A DNA stretch of 64,000 nucleotides. Origin: Enterococcus faecalis 13-SD-W-01 (GTDB lineage: Bacteria > Bacillota > Bacilli > Lactobacillales > Enterococcaceae). The translations under genes and the position numbers were made by a program. The stretch covers positions 100,704 through 164,703 of the forward strand of contig KE351686.1 of NCBI GenBank assembly GCA_000415185.1. Reading direction: 5' to 3'. Position 1 is the stretch's first letter, and every line of letters starts with the position of its first letter. This document shows, in pieces, positions 1 to 8,076 of the stretch. The notes beneath the pieces were generated by a model, which saw only the letters and a program-made list of their open reading frames with translations, was not told where the DNA came from and ran no database searches.

Positions 1-132
1 TAAATTCGTTTCTATCTGTTTATTTTTTGTTCGATTATAAAATTCCTTTAACATCGTATCCTCGTGTAATGATTGAAAAACGAAAAGATTTTCATCATTA
101 TTTCTATTTAAAACATAGTAAGAAATTATCAT
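1..132 (-). CDS. partial hypothetical protein, N-terminal 44 residues
   Basis: A reading frame starts at an ATG (130-132) and stays open to the left edge, so only the first 44 residues are visible. They include the hydrophilic stretch FVFQSLHED. A second in-frame ATG at 52-54 has its own GAGG five bases upstream, so the real start is uncertain. The first ATG overlaps the stop of the preceding remnant (ATGA), which would suit translational coupling. I do not recognise the family. Confidence 0.4.
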   Translation of the reverse strand, partial: MIISYYVLNRNNDENLFVFQSLHEDTMLKEFYNRTKNKQIETNL

Positions 133-257
133 CTTCCTATTGTCAATCCTCCTACACTACAAGAAACTGTTCCTACACCAAATGTATTATTGACTTGCAT
201 AACTAATCTTACACTGTAATATTGTCTCTTTCCAGTGAACGTAAAATTGATTATAAG
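129..257 (-). pseudogene. C-terminal remnant of an unknown protein
   Basis: An open frame of 42 codons runs from 257 to a TGA at 129-131. It contains residues such as FTFTGKRQYYSVRL and ends SVGGLTIGR. The only ATG, at 198-200, lacks a ribosome binding site and would give just 23 residues. The frame looks like the beta-rich tail of a longer protein whose 5' part is missing. The identity of the parent is unknown. Confidence 0.25.
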
Positions 258-382
258 TTATCAAAATCGAAAGTATCAAAATCGATTTCCTCTTCTTCTT
301 GTTCCTCTGCCTCTACTTCTTCTCGCAAATACTGGTCATCCATCACTCGGATAAATGGATAGTATAAGAAAAAGAGAACAAA
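251..382 (-). pseudogene. C-terminal tail fragment of a membrane transporter, perhaps PTS IIC
   Basis: The frame opens right after a TGA at 383-385 and ends with TAA at 251-253, giving 43 residues. A hydrophobic segment containing FFLYYPFIRVMDDQYLREE is followed by a run of acidic residues. A membrane strand leading into Y-P-F-x-x-x-D-x-Q-x-L is typical of the end of lactose/cellobiose family PTS IIC proteins, so this may be the leftover of a deleted permease. It has no start codon with a ribosome binding site. Resemblance was judged by eye only. Confidence 0.3.
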
Positions 383-411
383 TCAAAACGATTTATTTTA
401 TCAGATGTCCT

Positions 412-1179
412 TTAAATCACTTCTTCAAAGAACAGCAGCAGATCTGCCATTGTCAATTTTTCTTTTTCTGCTTGATCCAAGTCTTGGACGATTTTTCCTT
501 TTTGCAAAACAATCAATCGGTTGCCGTATGTCAGTGCATCTTCCATCCGATGGGTAATCATCAAGCAAGTCAGTTTTTGTTCTTGGATACGCTGATTTGT
601 CAATTTCATCAGCATTTTTGCCGTTTTAGGGTCAAGCGCTGCGGTATGCTCATCCAAAAGCAGCAATTCTGGTGCTTGGATCGTGGCCATCAGCAGACTT
701 AACGCTTGCCGCTGTCCGCCAGAAAGTTCACCTGCGGGAGTATCTAAATGCTGCTCGAGGCCGTTTCCAACTTCTTGGCAGAGTGAGTAAAAGAAATCAC
801 GCTGATTTTTCAAGTTACGCAATCTCAGCGGACGTTTTTGCCCTCTTTTTTGTGCCAGCAGAAGATTTTCAGCAACGGTCATTCTAGGTGCTGTTCCCAT
901 TTTTGGATCTTGGAAGACACGAGAAAGGAAAGAAGCCCGTTTTTCTTCCGACATTTTTGTGATGTTTTGATTTTTAAAAGAAACGGTTCCTTGTGTAAGC
1001 TGAAGCGTACCAGCAATCGTATTGAACAATGTACTTTTTCCAGCACCATTTCCGCCTAATACAGTAATGAAATCTCCTTCATTGATTGTTAAATCGATTG
1101 TATCCAATAAGACTTTTTGCTCATTGATACCGTTGTTAACAACTTTTCGGCCATTTTTGATAGTTAAGATCTCTTTCAT
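412..1179 (-). CDS. ABC transporter ATP-binding protein (COG1101 type)
   Basis: This 255-residue ATPase powers the transporter encoded with the two genes upstream. Visible motifs are Walker A GGNGAGKST, signature LSGGQRQAL and Walker B LLLLDEHTAALD, where the usual DEP is DEH as is common in this subfamily. The ribosome binding site GGGGAAG precedes the ATG. The start overlaps the permease stop by four bases (ATGA). The order solute-binding protein, permease, ATPase matches the TrpXYZ-like systems of streptococci, proposed to import tryptophan or related compounds; the substrate here is unknown. Confidence 0.9.
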   Translation of the reverse strand: MKEILTIKNGRKVVNNGINEQKVLLDTIDLTINEGDFITVLGGNGAGKSTLFNTIAGTLQLTQGTVSFKNQNITKMSEEKRASFLSRVFQDPKMGTAPRMTVAENLLLAQKRGQKRPLRLRNLKNQRDFFYSLCQEVGNGLEQHLDTPAGELSGGQRQALSLLMATIQAPELLLLDEHTAALDPKTAKMLMKLTNQRIQEQKLTCLMITHRMEDALTYGNRLIVLQKGKIVQDLDQAEKEKLTMADLLLFFEEVI

Positions 1180-2063
1180 TTGTCTTCCCCTTTCTCAAAG
1201 CCAGTCGTTAAACGCAGTGCTTGTTTGATTTGCGGAATCATTAGACAAACAGCTAAGATGACTGCAGAGAATAATTTCAAGTATGTTGTATCGAAACCTA
1301 ACTTGATTACGGCTAATATCAGCAGCTGATAGATGATACTTCCCACTACGATAGCTAATAATCGTTCTGCTAAAGTCAGTTCATGGAACACGACTTCTCC
1401 GATAATGATAGAAGCTAATCCAATCACGATTACACCGATTCCTTTATTGACATCTGCATACCCATCGTTTTGTGCAATCAACGCACCGGATAATGCGATG
1501 ACACCATTGGACAATGTCAAACCTAAGATTTTCATTCGATCTGTTTTGATACCCAACGAACGAGCCATTACCTCGTTATCACCTGTCGCGATATAGCCTT
1601 GACCAAGATCTGTATTGAAGAAAAATAAAAGCAAGGCGATCAACAATACCAGTGTAAGAATCCCTAATAGAACGATATCAAAGTAATTTGGCAGTCCTAA
1701 ACCTTGAAATACTTGTTGCAGCGCTGGCTGGTTCAATAAGGAAAGGTTTGGAGTTTTCATAACAAACAAGATAACAGAATTTAACCCAGACATTACAAGA
1801 ATACCTGCTAAGATCACTGGGATTTTCCCTTTTGTATAAAGCAGACCAGTAACAAGTCCCGCTGCCATTCCAGCTAAAATCCCCAAGAGTGTAGCAATAA
1901 CTGGTGAAACTCCGTGCGTGATTGCTGTAACACAGACGGCTCCTCCTAGTGGAAATGAACCTTCCGCTGTCATATCTGGGAAATTCAAGATTCGATACGT
2001 CATGAAAATACCTAAACCAAGTATCGACCATAACATTCCTTGTGCAATTGCTGATACGATCAT
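1176..2063 (-). CDS. ABC transporter permease (COG4120 type)
   Basis: A 295-residue, very hydrophobic protein with about eight predicted membrane segments, starting MIVSAIAQGMLWSILGLGIF. It resembles the branched-chain amino-acid/ribose-type permease fold and pairs with the neighbouring solute-binding protein and ATPase. The start has a strong AGGAGGAAGGAAA ribosome binding site. It overlaps the upstream gene by four bases (ATGA), so the three genes are translationally coupled. The transported compound cannot be read from the sequence. Confidence 0.9.
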   Translation of the reverse strand: MIVSAIAQGMLWSILGLGIFMTYRILNFPDMTAEGSFPLGGAVCVTAITHGVSPVIATLLGILAGMAAGLVTGLLYTKGKIPVILAGILVMSGLNSVILFVMKTPNLSLLNQPALQQVFQGLGLPNYFDIVLLGILTLVLLIALLLFFFNTDLGQGYIATGDNEVMARSLGIKTDRMKILGLTLSNGVIALSGALIAQNDGYADVNKGIGVIVIGLASIIIGEVVFHELTLAERLLAIVVGSIIYQLLILAVIKLGFDTTYLKLFSAVILAVCLMIPQIKQALRLTTGFEKGEDK

Positions 2064-3070
2064 TTTCCTTCCTCCTTGTTTTGCGCTTGTTCTTTCAGTG
2101 ATTCAGGAATCGTGATCCCTAACTTCTCTGCTTGCTTTTCATTGATTACTACATCGCCTTTATCAAATGTGTAGACTGGTGTTTTTGCTGGGTCTTTATG
2201 ATTTAAAGCGATATCTGCGGCCATTTTTCCGCTTTGCTTCCCTAATTCATACTGATTGATCCCGATTGTCGCTAAACCACCTTGTTCAACCATCGTATCA
2301 ACCGACGGAATCACAGGGATACCTGCTTTATCGGCTTCTTTGACAACTGTTTGCATCGCATTCGCAATCGTGTTATCTAAAGGAATATAGATCGCATCTA
2401 CGCTTTGGCTCATCACTTGAACTGTTTGTGCAATCTCATTGGTTGAAGGGACTGCATATTTCGAAGCTGTCAATCCTTCTTTTTGGGCTGCTTTTTCAGC
2501 TTGTTCCACTTGGTATTTTGAATTGTCTTCTGCGGAAGAATATAAGATACCGACCGTTTTTGCTTCTGGAAGCAGCTGTTTCAACAAACTAATTTGTGCG
2601 GCGATTGGCGGCTGGTCAGACACACCGGTCACATTTCCGCCTGGTTTATCCATCGATTGGACAAGTCCAGCGCCCACTGGATCAGTCACTGCGCCCAAGA
2701 CTACAGGAATTGTCGTCGTTGCATTTACAAGTGATTGAGCTGCCGGTGTCGCAATCCCGATCAAAACATCTGGGTCTTTTTGAACGAGCTGCTGGCTCAT
2801 CGTTGAAAGCTTGCTTTGATCTGCTTGGCCATTTTGGAACTCGATTTTCAAATTTTCTCCTTCGCGCAAGCCAGATTCTTTCAATCCATCTTTAATCCCG
2901 CGATAGATTTCATCAAGAGCGGGGTGGCTGACGTATTGCAGCACGCCGACTGTTTTTATTTCTTCTTGACGTGGATTTGTTTGTATATCTTTGTTTTTCT
3001 CAAATACAAAAGTACCTGCTAAGTAAAGAAAAATTATTGCTATCACTGCTATTAATCGTTTATTTTTCAT
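2060..3070 (-). CDS. ABC transporter substrate-binding protein (COG2984/DUF534 type)
   Basis: The open frame extends further upstream, but the ATG at 3068-3070 preceded by GGGGAG is the likely start, giving 336 residues beginning MKNKRLIAVIAII. One hydrophobic N-terminal segment follows without a lipobox cysteine, so the protein is probably anchored by an uncleaved signal. The rest fits the ABC_sub_bind (TrpX-like) family, with VGVLQYVSHPALDEI near the start of the mature domain and the two-lobed periplasmic-binding fold expected of that family. It lies first in a three-gene operon behind a structured leader. Confidence 0.9.
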   Translation of the reverse strand: MKNKRLIAVIAIIFLYLAGTFVFEKNKDIQTNPRQEEIKTVGVLQYVSHPALDEIYRGIKDGLKESGLREGENLKIEFQNGQADQSKLSTMSQQLVQKDPDVLIGIATPAAQSLVNATTTIPVVLGAVTDPVGAGLVQSMDKPGGNVTGVSDQPPIAAQISLLKQLLPEAKTVGILYSSAEDNSKYQVEQAEKAAQKEGLTASKYAVPSTNEIAQTVQVMSQSVDAIYIPLDNTIANAMQTVVKEADKAGIPVIPSVDTMVEQGGLATIGINQYELGKQSGKMAADIALNHKDPAKTPVYTFDKGDVVINEKQAEKLGITIPESLKEQAQNKEEGK

Positions 3071-3089
3071 CTTTTCTCCCCTTTTCATC

Positions 3090-3122
3090 AAAAAAAGACA
3101 ACTGCCGGAAACGGCAATTGTC
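3090..3122 (-). terminator. leader terminator 2
   Basis: An 11-bp stem, GACAATTGCCG with CGGCAGTTGTC, has a four-base loop and is followed by seven T residues on the minus strand. It ends about 20 bases before the start codon of the solute-binding gene. A strong terminator this close to a start implies regulated read-through. Confidence 0.8.
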
Positions 3123-3128
3123 TTCACA

Positions 3129-3157
3129 CAAAAACCGCATAGTCTTAATCTATGCGG
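3129..3157 (-). terminator. leader terminator 1
   Basis: A perfect 8-bp stem, CCGCATAG with CTATGCGG, is followed on the minus strand by TTTTTGTG. It lies inside the leader of the ABC operon, upstream of a second terminator and the start codon. Confidence 0.75.
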
Positions 3158-3345
3158 TCGATCGTCTCGTTTAGCCAGCATAGACACAATTTTTTAGATC
3201 ATACTCTAAAAAGCTGTATCTATGGAAAAAATCATCCATCAATACAACTTATCTGTGCCAGCTGCGCCATGCTTGTGTTTTCTCTGCTAGTAAGTGTGAT
3301 AAGTTGTTCATCGTGGATCATCCTTTCGTTCTGTGATTACTTATG

Positions 3346-3374
3346 AGTTTAACGGAAAAGCGTTTATCCGTCAA
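3346..3374 (-). promoter_or_regulatory. promoter of the ABC transporter operon
   Basis: On the minus strand, TTGACG (3369-3374) is separated by 17 bases from TAAACT (3346-3351), a good sigma-A spacing. Transcription would start near 3338 and run into the structured leader. Confidence 0.6.
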
Positions 3375-3381
3375 CAACATT

Positions 3382-4014
3382 TTATTGGGGCGTTGTTTCC
3401 GCTTGAGCTGCTACATTCTCTTCTGTTTCGTTTTGCTGATTCAATTCTTGCTCAAGTTGTCTCAAATTCCACATCGGCAGCCGATTCAGTTCAGGAATCA
3501 GTTCTTTCTCAAGATTCGGGATATCTTCTTTAGAGATCTCTACGCGATTTTTTTCTTTTCCGTCATCAAAAAAGAGAAAGGTTACTTGATTTTTTGCAAT
3601 CTTGTATTTGCTTTCTAAATTTTCCGAATCATAAACAAGTGGATAAAAATAGATTTGACGGTTCAGTTCTCTGGACTTTTCGGGATCACTCAGCAGCTGC
3701 TGGACTTCTTGATACAACTCACCATGAGGGACGCTGAACATCACAGAAATCGCTTTTCGATCGTTGATTTGTCGGTCTACTGCTCCGTAATCAATAGGAT
3801 TGAGTTTTTCGGAATCGATTCTGGAATAAACCAAGCTGTGTAATTGCTGGTTTTTGATTCGCGCTGGGATAATAAACATTGTACTTGTAAAAAGCAGTAC
3901 AACGATCAAAAACAAAAAAAGACGTACAAAATATTTCTTTGGCCGTTCAGAAAAGTCATCAAGAAATATCGACCAGTTTTTTTGGATAGGATCCATCAGC
4001 TTTTTTCCATCCAT
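3382..4014 (-). CDS. membrane-anchored protein of unknown function
   Basis: 210 residues. A cytoplasmic stretch of about 30 residues precedes one membrane segment (YFVRLFLFLIVVLLFTSTMF), followed by an extracytoplasmic domain and a Gln/Glu-rich, low-complexity C-terminus. The central part (ISVMFSVPHGELYQEV onward, then NQVTFLFFDDG) has the alternation expected of a thioredoxin-like fold, but there is no CxxC, so redox activity is not supported. The gene stands alone, divergent from the DUF1622 gene. It could start at the internal ATG (MDPIQKN). No function is assigned. Confidence 0.7.
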   Translation of the reverse strand: MDGKKLMDPIQKNWSIFLDDFSERPKKYFVRLFLFLIVVLLFTSTMFIIPARIKNQQLHSLVYSRIDSEKLNPIDYGAVDRQINDRKAISVMFSVPHGELYQEVQQLLSDPEKSRELNRQIYFYPLVYDSENLESKYKIAKNQVTFLFFDDGKEKNRVEISKEDIPNLEKELIPELNRLPMWNLRQLEQELNQQNETEENVAAQAETTPQ

Positions 4015-4167
4015 CGTTCACCCTCCTACTCTCTTCTTTTTTATTATACCTGTTCTTTTCGCTTATGACGACACTTATGCCAAGAATTTCTGATTTCAGC
4101 AAGAAACAGGTCTTTCTTTCCAAACGTGTTGTTATTTAGTAGAATACAGATAGCTGCAAGCAATGAT

Positions 4168-4174
4168 AAGGAGG
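4168..4174 (+). promoter_or_regulatory. ribosome binding site that fixes a GTG start
   Basis: AAGGAGG lies eight bases before the GTG at 4183. The open frame continues upstream to an ATG at 4126, but that ATG has no such site. Confidence 0.7.
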
Positions 4175-4182
4175 TTTCAACA

Positions 4183-4545
4183 GTGGCTGATTTTTCAAAA
4201 AATCTTACGGAATCATTTGTTCCTTATTTTGACTTAATCGTTTTTATCTTGAATGTACTGTCGATCATCATTTTGATCTGGGGCGTTATTTTGGCGGTCA
4301 AAGACTTTTTAACGACCGAACGTGCTCATCTTTCCAGAATTGAACTTGCGGCGCAGAACAACCTTATTAAAAATTTTCTAGGAAGTTATGTGCTGCTAAG
4401 TTTAGAAGTACTGATTGCGGCCGACATTATCGAATCGATCATCAATCCAACCTGGGTCGATATCTTGCGTTTGTCCGCAGTCGTCGTTATCCGAACAGTG
4501 ATTTCTTATTTTCTGCATCAAGAAATCGAAGACGCGAAGAAATGA
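4183..4545 (+). CDS. DUF1622 family membrane protein
   Basis: 120 residues starting at a GTG (VADFSKNLTESF). Three hydrophobic segments are visible: LIVFILNVLSIIILIWGVIL, LGSYVLLSLEVLIAADIIES and ILRLSAVVVIRTVISYFL. The conserved core between them, ERAHLSRIELAAQNN, leads into the second segment and matches DUF1622. Members are small inner-membrane proteins with no known biochemical role. It lies just upstream of rqcH with a 74-base gap and could be co-transcribed. Confidence 0.8.
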   Translation: MADFSKNLTESFVPYFDLIVFILNVLSIIILIWGVILAVKDFLTTERAHLSRIELAAQNNLIKNFLGSYVLLSLEVLIAADIIESIINPTWVDILRLSAVVVIRTVISYFLHQEIEDAKK

Positions 4546-4619
4546 TCCAAGCGGCCGATTGGTCTTTCCGATGTTTTTCGCTATAATGGAAATATTATGA
4601 AAAGAAAAGAGGGATCTCA

Positions 4620-6329
4620 ATGTCCTTTGATGGCGTGTTTACCCATACTATGGTCAAAGAACTTCAACAAACTTTGACTTCCGGGCGTATCTCAAAAATC
4701 CACCAGCCTTATGAAAATGAAATCATTCTGGTAATCCGTGCCCGCGGAAAAAATCATCGCCTGCTCCTATCTGCGCATCCAAGTTATGCGCGTGTCCAAA
4801 TTACACAAATCGATTACAAAAATCCTGATAATCCGCCTAATTTCGTCATGATGCTGCGAAAATATCTCGAAGGTGCGATTTTAGAATCCATCGAACAAAT
4901 CGACAATGATCGAGTGATCCATTTTCAATTTATTAAACGAAATGAATTAGGTGATCTTCAAAACATCATTTTGATCGTAGAGTTGATGGGTCGTCATAGT
5001 ACGATCGTCCTTGTCAACCAAGAAACTGGCAAGATTTTAGATGCGATCAAACACATCGGCAGTTCGCAAAATACTTACCGCTCTCTGCTTCCTGGTGCAG
5101 AATATATTGCACCTCCTGCTCAAGACCAGATCAATCCATTTACAGCAGATACCGAAAAAGTTTTCCATCGGATTTCTCAAACACCGGAACTGACCGCAAA
5201 ATACTTACAGCAGCAGTTTCAAGGACTTGGTTTCGACACAGCTCAGGAATTAGTTTACCGATTCAATGAGCAGCCGAATGAAAAAATGAACATCTGGAAA
5301 AATTTTTTTGAAGCTTTGGAAAACCAACTTGTACCTTCTTTTTATCAGGTAAATGGAAAAGATTTCTTTACACCAATCAGCTATCATTATTTAGCGAACC
5401 ATGCAGAGGAACAAACGAGTTTCCCGGATCTAAGTGCGCTTTTAGATGCTTTTTATCATGATAAAGCAGAAAAAGACCGTGCCAAACAGCAAGGCGGCGA
5501 ATTGATCCGGAAAATCGAAAATGAGCTGAAACGAAATCAAACCAAATTGAAAAAAAGAGAACAAACATTGAAAGACTCAGAAAGTGCCGAAAATTATCGA
5601 CGCGATGGCGAATTACTGACTACTTTCATGGCACAAGTTCCTAAAGGCGCAAAAGAAGTTACGCTTCAAAACTATTATGAAGAAAACGAGCCGATCCGCA
5701 TCAAGCTTGACCCTGCTTTGACGCCAAACCAAAATGCGCAGAAATACTTCCACAAATATCAAAAGCTGAAAAATGCAGTGAAACTGATCCATCAGCAAAT
5801 CAAAGAAGCAAAAGATGAAATCGATTATTTGGAATCTGTATTGTCGCAATTGGAAATCGCCGGACCAATGGACATCGAAACAATCAAAGAAGAATTGATT
5901 TCCGAAGGTTATTTGAAAAGAAAAACAGGCAAAAAACAGAAAAAAGCAAAACCATCTCAACCGGATTGTTATGTTGCTGCTGACGGAACGATCCTCTTAG
6001 TCGGCAGAAACAATCTGCAGAATGATCAATTGACGTTGAAGACCGCGAAAAAATCGGATTATTGGCTGCATGCAAAAAATATCCCAGGCTCGCATGTTAT
6101 CATCAAAAGTGATGATCCTTCCGATGAAACCATTACGCAAGCTGCAGAATTAGCCGCCTATTTCTCTAAATATCGGCAATCTGCTCAGGTCCCCGTGGAT
6201 ATCGTGCAAGTGAGACATATCCGCAAACCAAATGGAGCAAAACCAGGCTTTGTTATCTATGAGAACCAAAAAACGGTGTATGTCACACCAGAAGAAGAAC
6301 GAATCGCCGCAATGAAAAAAGAAGAATAA
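4620..6329 (+). CDS. rqcH: ribosome quality control protein RqcH (FbpA/NFACT family)
   Basis: 569 residues. RqcH binds stalled 50S subunits carrying peptidyl-tRNA and recruits alanyl-tRNA to add C-terminal alanine tails that mark the chain for degradation. The N-terminal NFACT-N domain starts MSFDGVFTHTMVKELQQTL. A long charged coiled-coil lies around residues 280-430, and the C-terminal NFACT-R domain carries KSDYWLHAKNIPGSHVII. Homologues were first described as fibronectin-binding proteins (FbpA/PavA, Fnm in E. faecium). The ribosome binding site is GAGGGATCTCA. The gene ends at a bidirectional terminator. Confidence 0.95.
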   Translation: MSFDGVFTHTMVKELQQTLTSGRISKIHQPYENEIILVIRARGKNHRLLLSAHPSYARVQITQIDYKNPDNPPNFVMMLRKYLEGAILESIEQIDNDRVIHFQFIKRNELGDLQNIILIVELMGRHSTIVLVNQETGKILDAIKHIGSSQNTYRSLLPGAEYIAPPAQDQINPFTADTEKVFHRISQTPELTAKYLQQQFQGLGFDTAQELVYRFNEQPNEKMNIWKNFFEALENQLVPSFYQVNGKDFFTPISYHYLANHAEEQTSFPDLSALLDAFYHDKAEKDRAKQQGGELIRKIENELKRNQTKLKKREQTLKDSESAENYRRDGELLTTFMAQVPKGAKEVTLQNYYEENEPIRIKLDPALTPNQNAQKYFHKYQKLKNAVKLIHQQIKEAKDEIDYLESVLSQLEIAGPMDIETIKEELISEGYLKRKTGKKQKKAKPSQPDCYVAADGTILLVGRNNLQNDQLTLKTAKKSDYWLHAKNIPGSHVIIKSDDPSDETITQAAELAAYFSKYRQSAQVPVDIVQVRHIRKPNGAKPGFVIYENQKTVYVTPEEERIAAMKKEE

Positions 6330-6330
6330 C

Positions 6331-6372
6331 AAAAAACGAGGATACGCTAGTTGCTGCGTACCCTCGTTTTTT
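6331..6372. terminator. bidirectional terminator between rqcH and the LysR gene
   Basis: AAAACGAGG and CCTCGTTTT arms with inner TACGC/GCGTA pairing, flanked by A and T runs. It serves the convergent genes on both sides. Confidence 0.85.
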
Positions 6373-7269
6373 CTATTTGTTGAATAATAAGTGCAGTTTA
6401 TTGATAAATGCCTTTGCAATTGGACTTAATGGCTGTTTTTGTGAACAGATAACACATAATTTGTTTTCTTCGCTGCCGGCTAAAGGAATCAGCTTCAGAT
6501 GATCTCTGATGCCGCCAATGACGATACCTGATCCAGAAGCATATGCATCGGTCTCAATAACCACATTCATCAGCGTTCCGCGATCACTCGTGTAAATGAC
6601 CGACTCTTGTTCAGGTATCTCAATCAGATCTTCGTAAAAATAAGGAAAATTACTGCCATCTTGCGTAAATCGGACTTGCGGGAAAGCCGAAAGTTCTTCT
6701 TTGGTGATTTCGTCTTTATCCGCTAACGGATGTCCTTGCCGCAAAAAAATATGTGTTTTAAACTTGCCAATCGTTTTTGACGTCAAGTCTCCTTGCTGCA
6801 AATAACGTGTGATCCCTGCTTGATTTCTTTCATTGAAATACAAGATGCCGATTTCGCTGTATTGTTCTCTGACTTCTTCGATCACTTTCGCTGTCGTGGT
6901 TTCGATGATTCGGAACTGTTTGAATTCTTTTTGGAACTCGACCATCAACTTGGCGGTCAATGGTCCTAAAAAATCATAATGCTGCGAAGCAATCGAAAAA
7001 ATCTCTCTTTTTTCCTGCGTGTGATAATGAGTTTCAAGAGCGTCAAGCTGTATCAAAATCTTTTCAGCACGCTGTAAAAATTCTTGACCTGCTTCTGTTA
7101 AATAGGCGCCTCTGTTCGTTCGTTTAAATAATATGATCCCTAATTCTGCTTCCAGTTCTTTGATCCCGTTTGATAAGCTGGGCTGAGTGATAAATAATTT
7201 CTTGGCTGCTTCGCGAAAACTGCCGTTATTTGCCACAGCTACCACATATTTCATTTGTTGGATATTCAT
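6373..7269 (-). CDS. LysR family transcriptional regulator
   Basis: 298 residues. The N-terminal winged helix-turn-helix reads MNIQQMKYVVAVANNGSFRE then AAKKLFITQPSLSNGIKELE, the LysR signature; the remainder is the two-lobed effector-binding domain. It resembles CpsY/MtaR-type regulators of Gram-positive cocci. Its start overlaps the stop of the carbonic anhydrase gene by three to four bases, so it is translated from the same message. The link suggests it may respond to CO2/bicarbonate or a related metabolite; that is inference. Confidence 0.9.
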   Translation of the reverse strand: MNIQQMKYVVAVANNGSFREAAKKLFITQPSLSNGIKELEAELGIILFKRTNRGAYLTEAGQEFLQRAEKILIQLDALETHYHTQEKREIFSIASQHYDFLGPLTAKLMVEFQKEFKQFRIIETTTAKVIEEVREQYSEIGILYFNERNQAGITRYLQQGDLTSKTIGKFKTHIFLRQGHPLADKDEITKEELSAFPQVRFTQDGSNFPYFYEDLIEIPEQESVIYTSDRGTLMNVVIETDAYASGSGIVIGGIRDHLKLIPLAGSEENKLCVICSQKQPLSPIAKAFINKLHLLFNK

Positions 7270-7979
7270 TCATCGGCTCCTTTAAAATGCTCGATCGAAC
7301 GTTCTTTCAATGGCTGCAGCGGACGATTATTTGGCTGCGCATATTGTCCTTTGAAAGGTTCTAAGAAACGTGCGTCAACTTTCCCGATACGATCCATCAC
7401 AAACCATTGGATAGGGCCGCTTGTTGGTGGTGTCGTCAGTGAACCGACATAATGGAAATGGCTTTTGACTTCTGGCAAGAAAATAATTGGATCAAACCAG
7501 TGTTCATGAGAAGCTAAGTTCCAGTTCTCGTTATTTTTCCGGTCAAAACACCAGCCGCCTTGCTCAAAATGCGCCATGACGCCAACAACCAAGTTCTCCC
7601 CTTTTTTGCTCATGTGAACGAAGTGGAATTCGATATCTTCATGTTCGCCGTCGATGATATGTTCAGACGGCATGTGGAAATGGATATCATTCAAATAAAA
7701 CCGCTCGCCTTGATAAACAAGATAGCTCAATTGATCATAAGGCACTAAATGGATCGTATTTTTAAATTCCTTGTCTGTAAAACGCTGGCGCTGATAGTGG
7801 AAAGTAATTGGTGCTTCTTTTCCCTCTGTCAGCGGAGAATCAGCAGTCGCAGTGGTCAGTGCGATTGGCGACTGCAGCGGAAATTCGGCTCCTTTTTTGA
7901 ACCAATCGCATAAGTCTGCCCAATGTTCCGGTCCTGTTTCTCCTGTGTATCCCCATTTTACATCCATGTTCTTCTTCAC
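7266..7979 (-). CDS. alpha-class carbonic anhydrase
   Basis: 237 residues. It would interconvert CO2 and bicarbonate with a zinc-bound hydroxide. The three zinc histidines are visible in LNDIHFHMPSEH (two) and IEFHFVH (one), and the conserved SLTTPPTSGPIQW block is present. There is no clear signal peptide, so it would be cytoplasmic, whereas many bacterial alpha enzymes are exported. E. faecium is known to carry an alpha enzyme that binds sulfonamide inhibitors. The gene is first in a two-gene unit with the LysR regulator; bicarbonate supply also feeds the nearby carAB pathway. Confidence 0.93.
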   Translation of the reverse strand: MKKNMDVKWGYTGETGPEHWADLCDWFKKGAEFPLQSPIALTTATADSPLTEGKEAPITFHYQRQRFTDKEFKNTIHLVPYDQLSYLVYQGERFYLNDIHFHMPSEHIIDGEHEDIEFHFVHMSKKGENLVVGVMAHFEQGGWCFDRKNNENWNLASHEHWFDPIIFLPEVKSHFHYVGSLTTPPTSGPIQWFVMDRIGKVDARFLEPFKGQYAQPNNRPLQPLKERSIEHFKGADE

Positions 7980-8076
7980 AACTAATTTCCTCCCAATAAA
8001 GCAGCTGGACGATCGCTATTTTCGTCTTTTTCAACTCTGTTTTCCAATTTTATCTCTGATTTTTTAAACCATGATT

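Larger units (their letters stand above)
3071..3338 (-). promoter_or_regulatory. structured 5' leader of the ABC transporter operon
   Basis: Between the promoter and the solute-binding gene lie about 270 bases with strong secondary structure. A perfect 10-bp helix pairs 3298-3307 with 3244-3253 and closes a 44-base domain. A second stem-loop spans roughly 3180-3226 (CATAGA with TCTATG). Then come two tandem terminator hairpins just before the start codon. This is the layout of a cis-regulatory attenuator or riboswitch. I found no T-box core, so the class is unknown. Confidence 0.6.

Noticed and set aside
3071-3338. T-box in the ABC transporter leader
   Set aside because: Related trpXYZ operons can carry T-boxes, but no AGGGTGGNACCGCG-like core is present on the transcribed strand.
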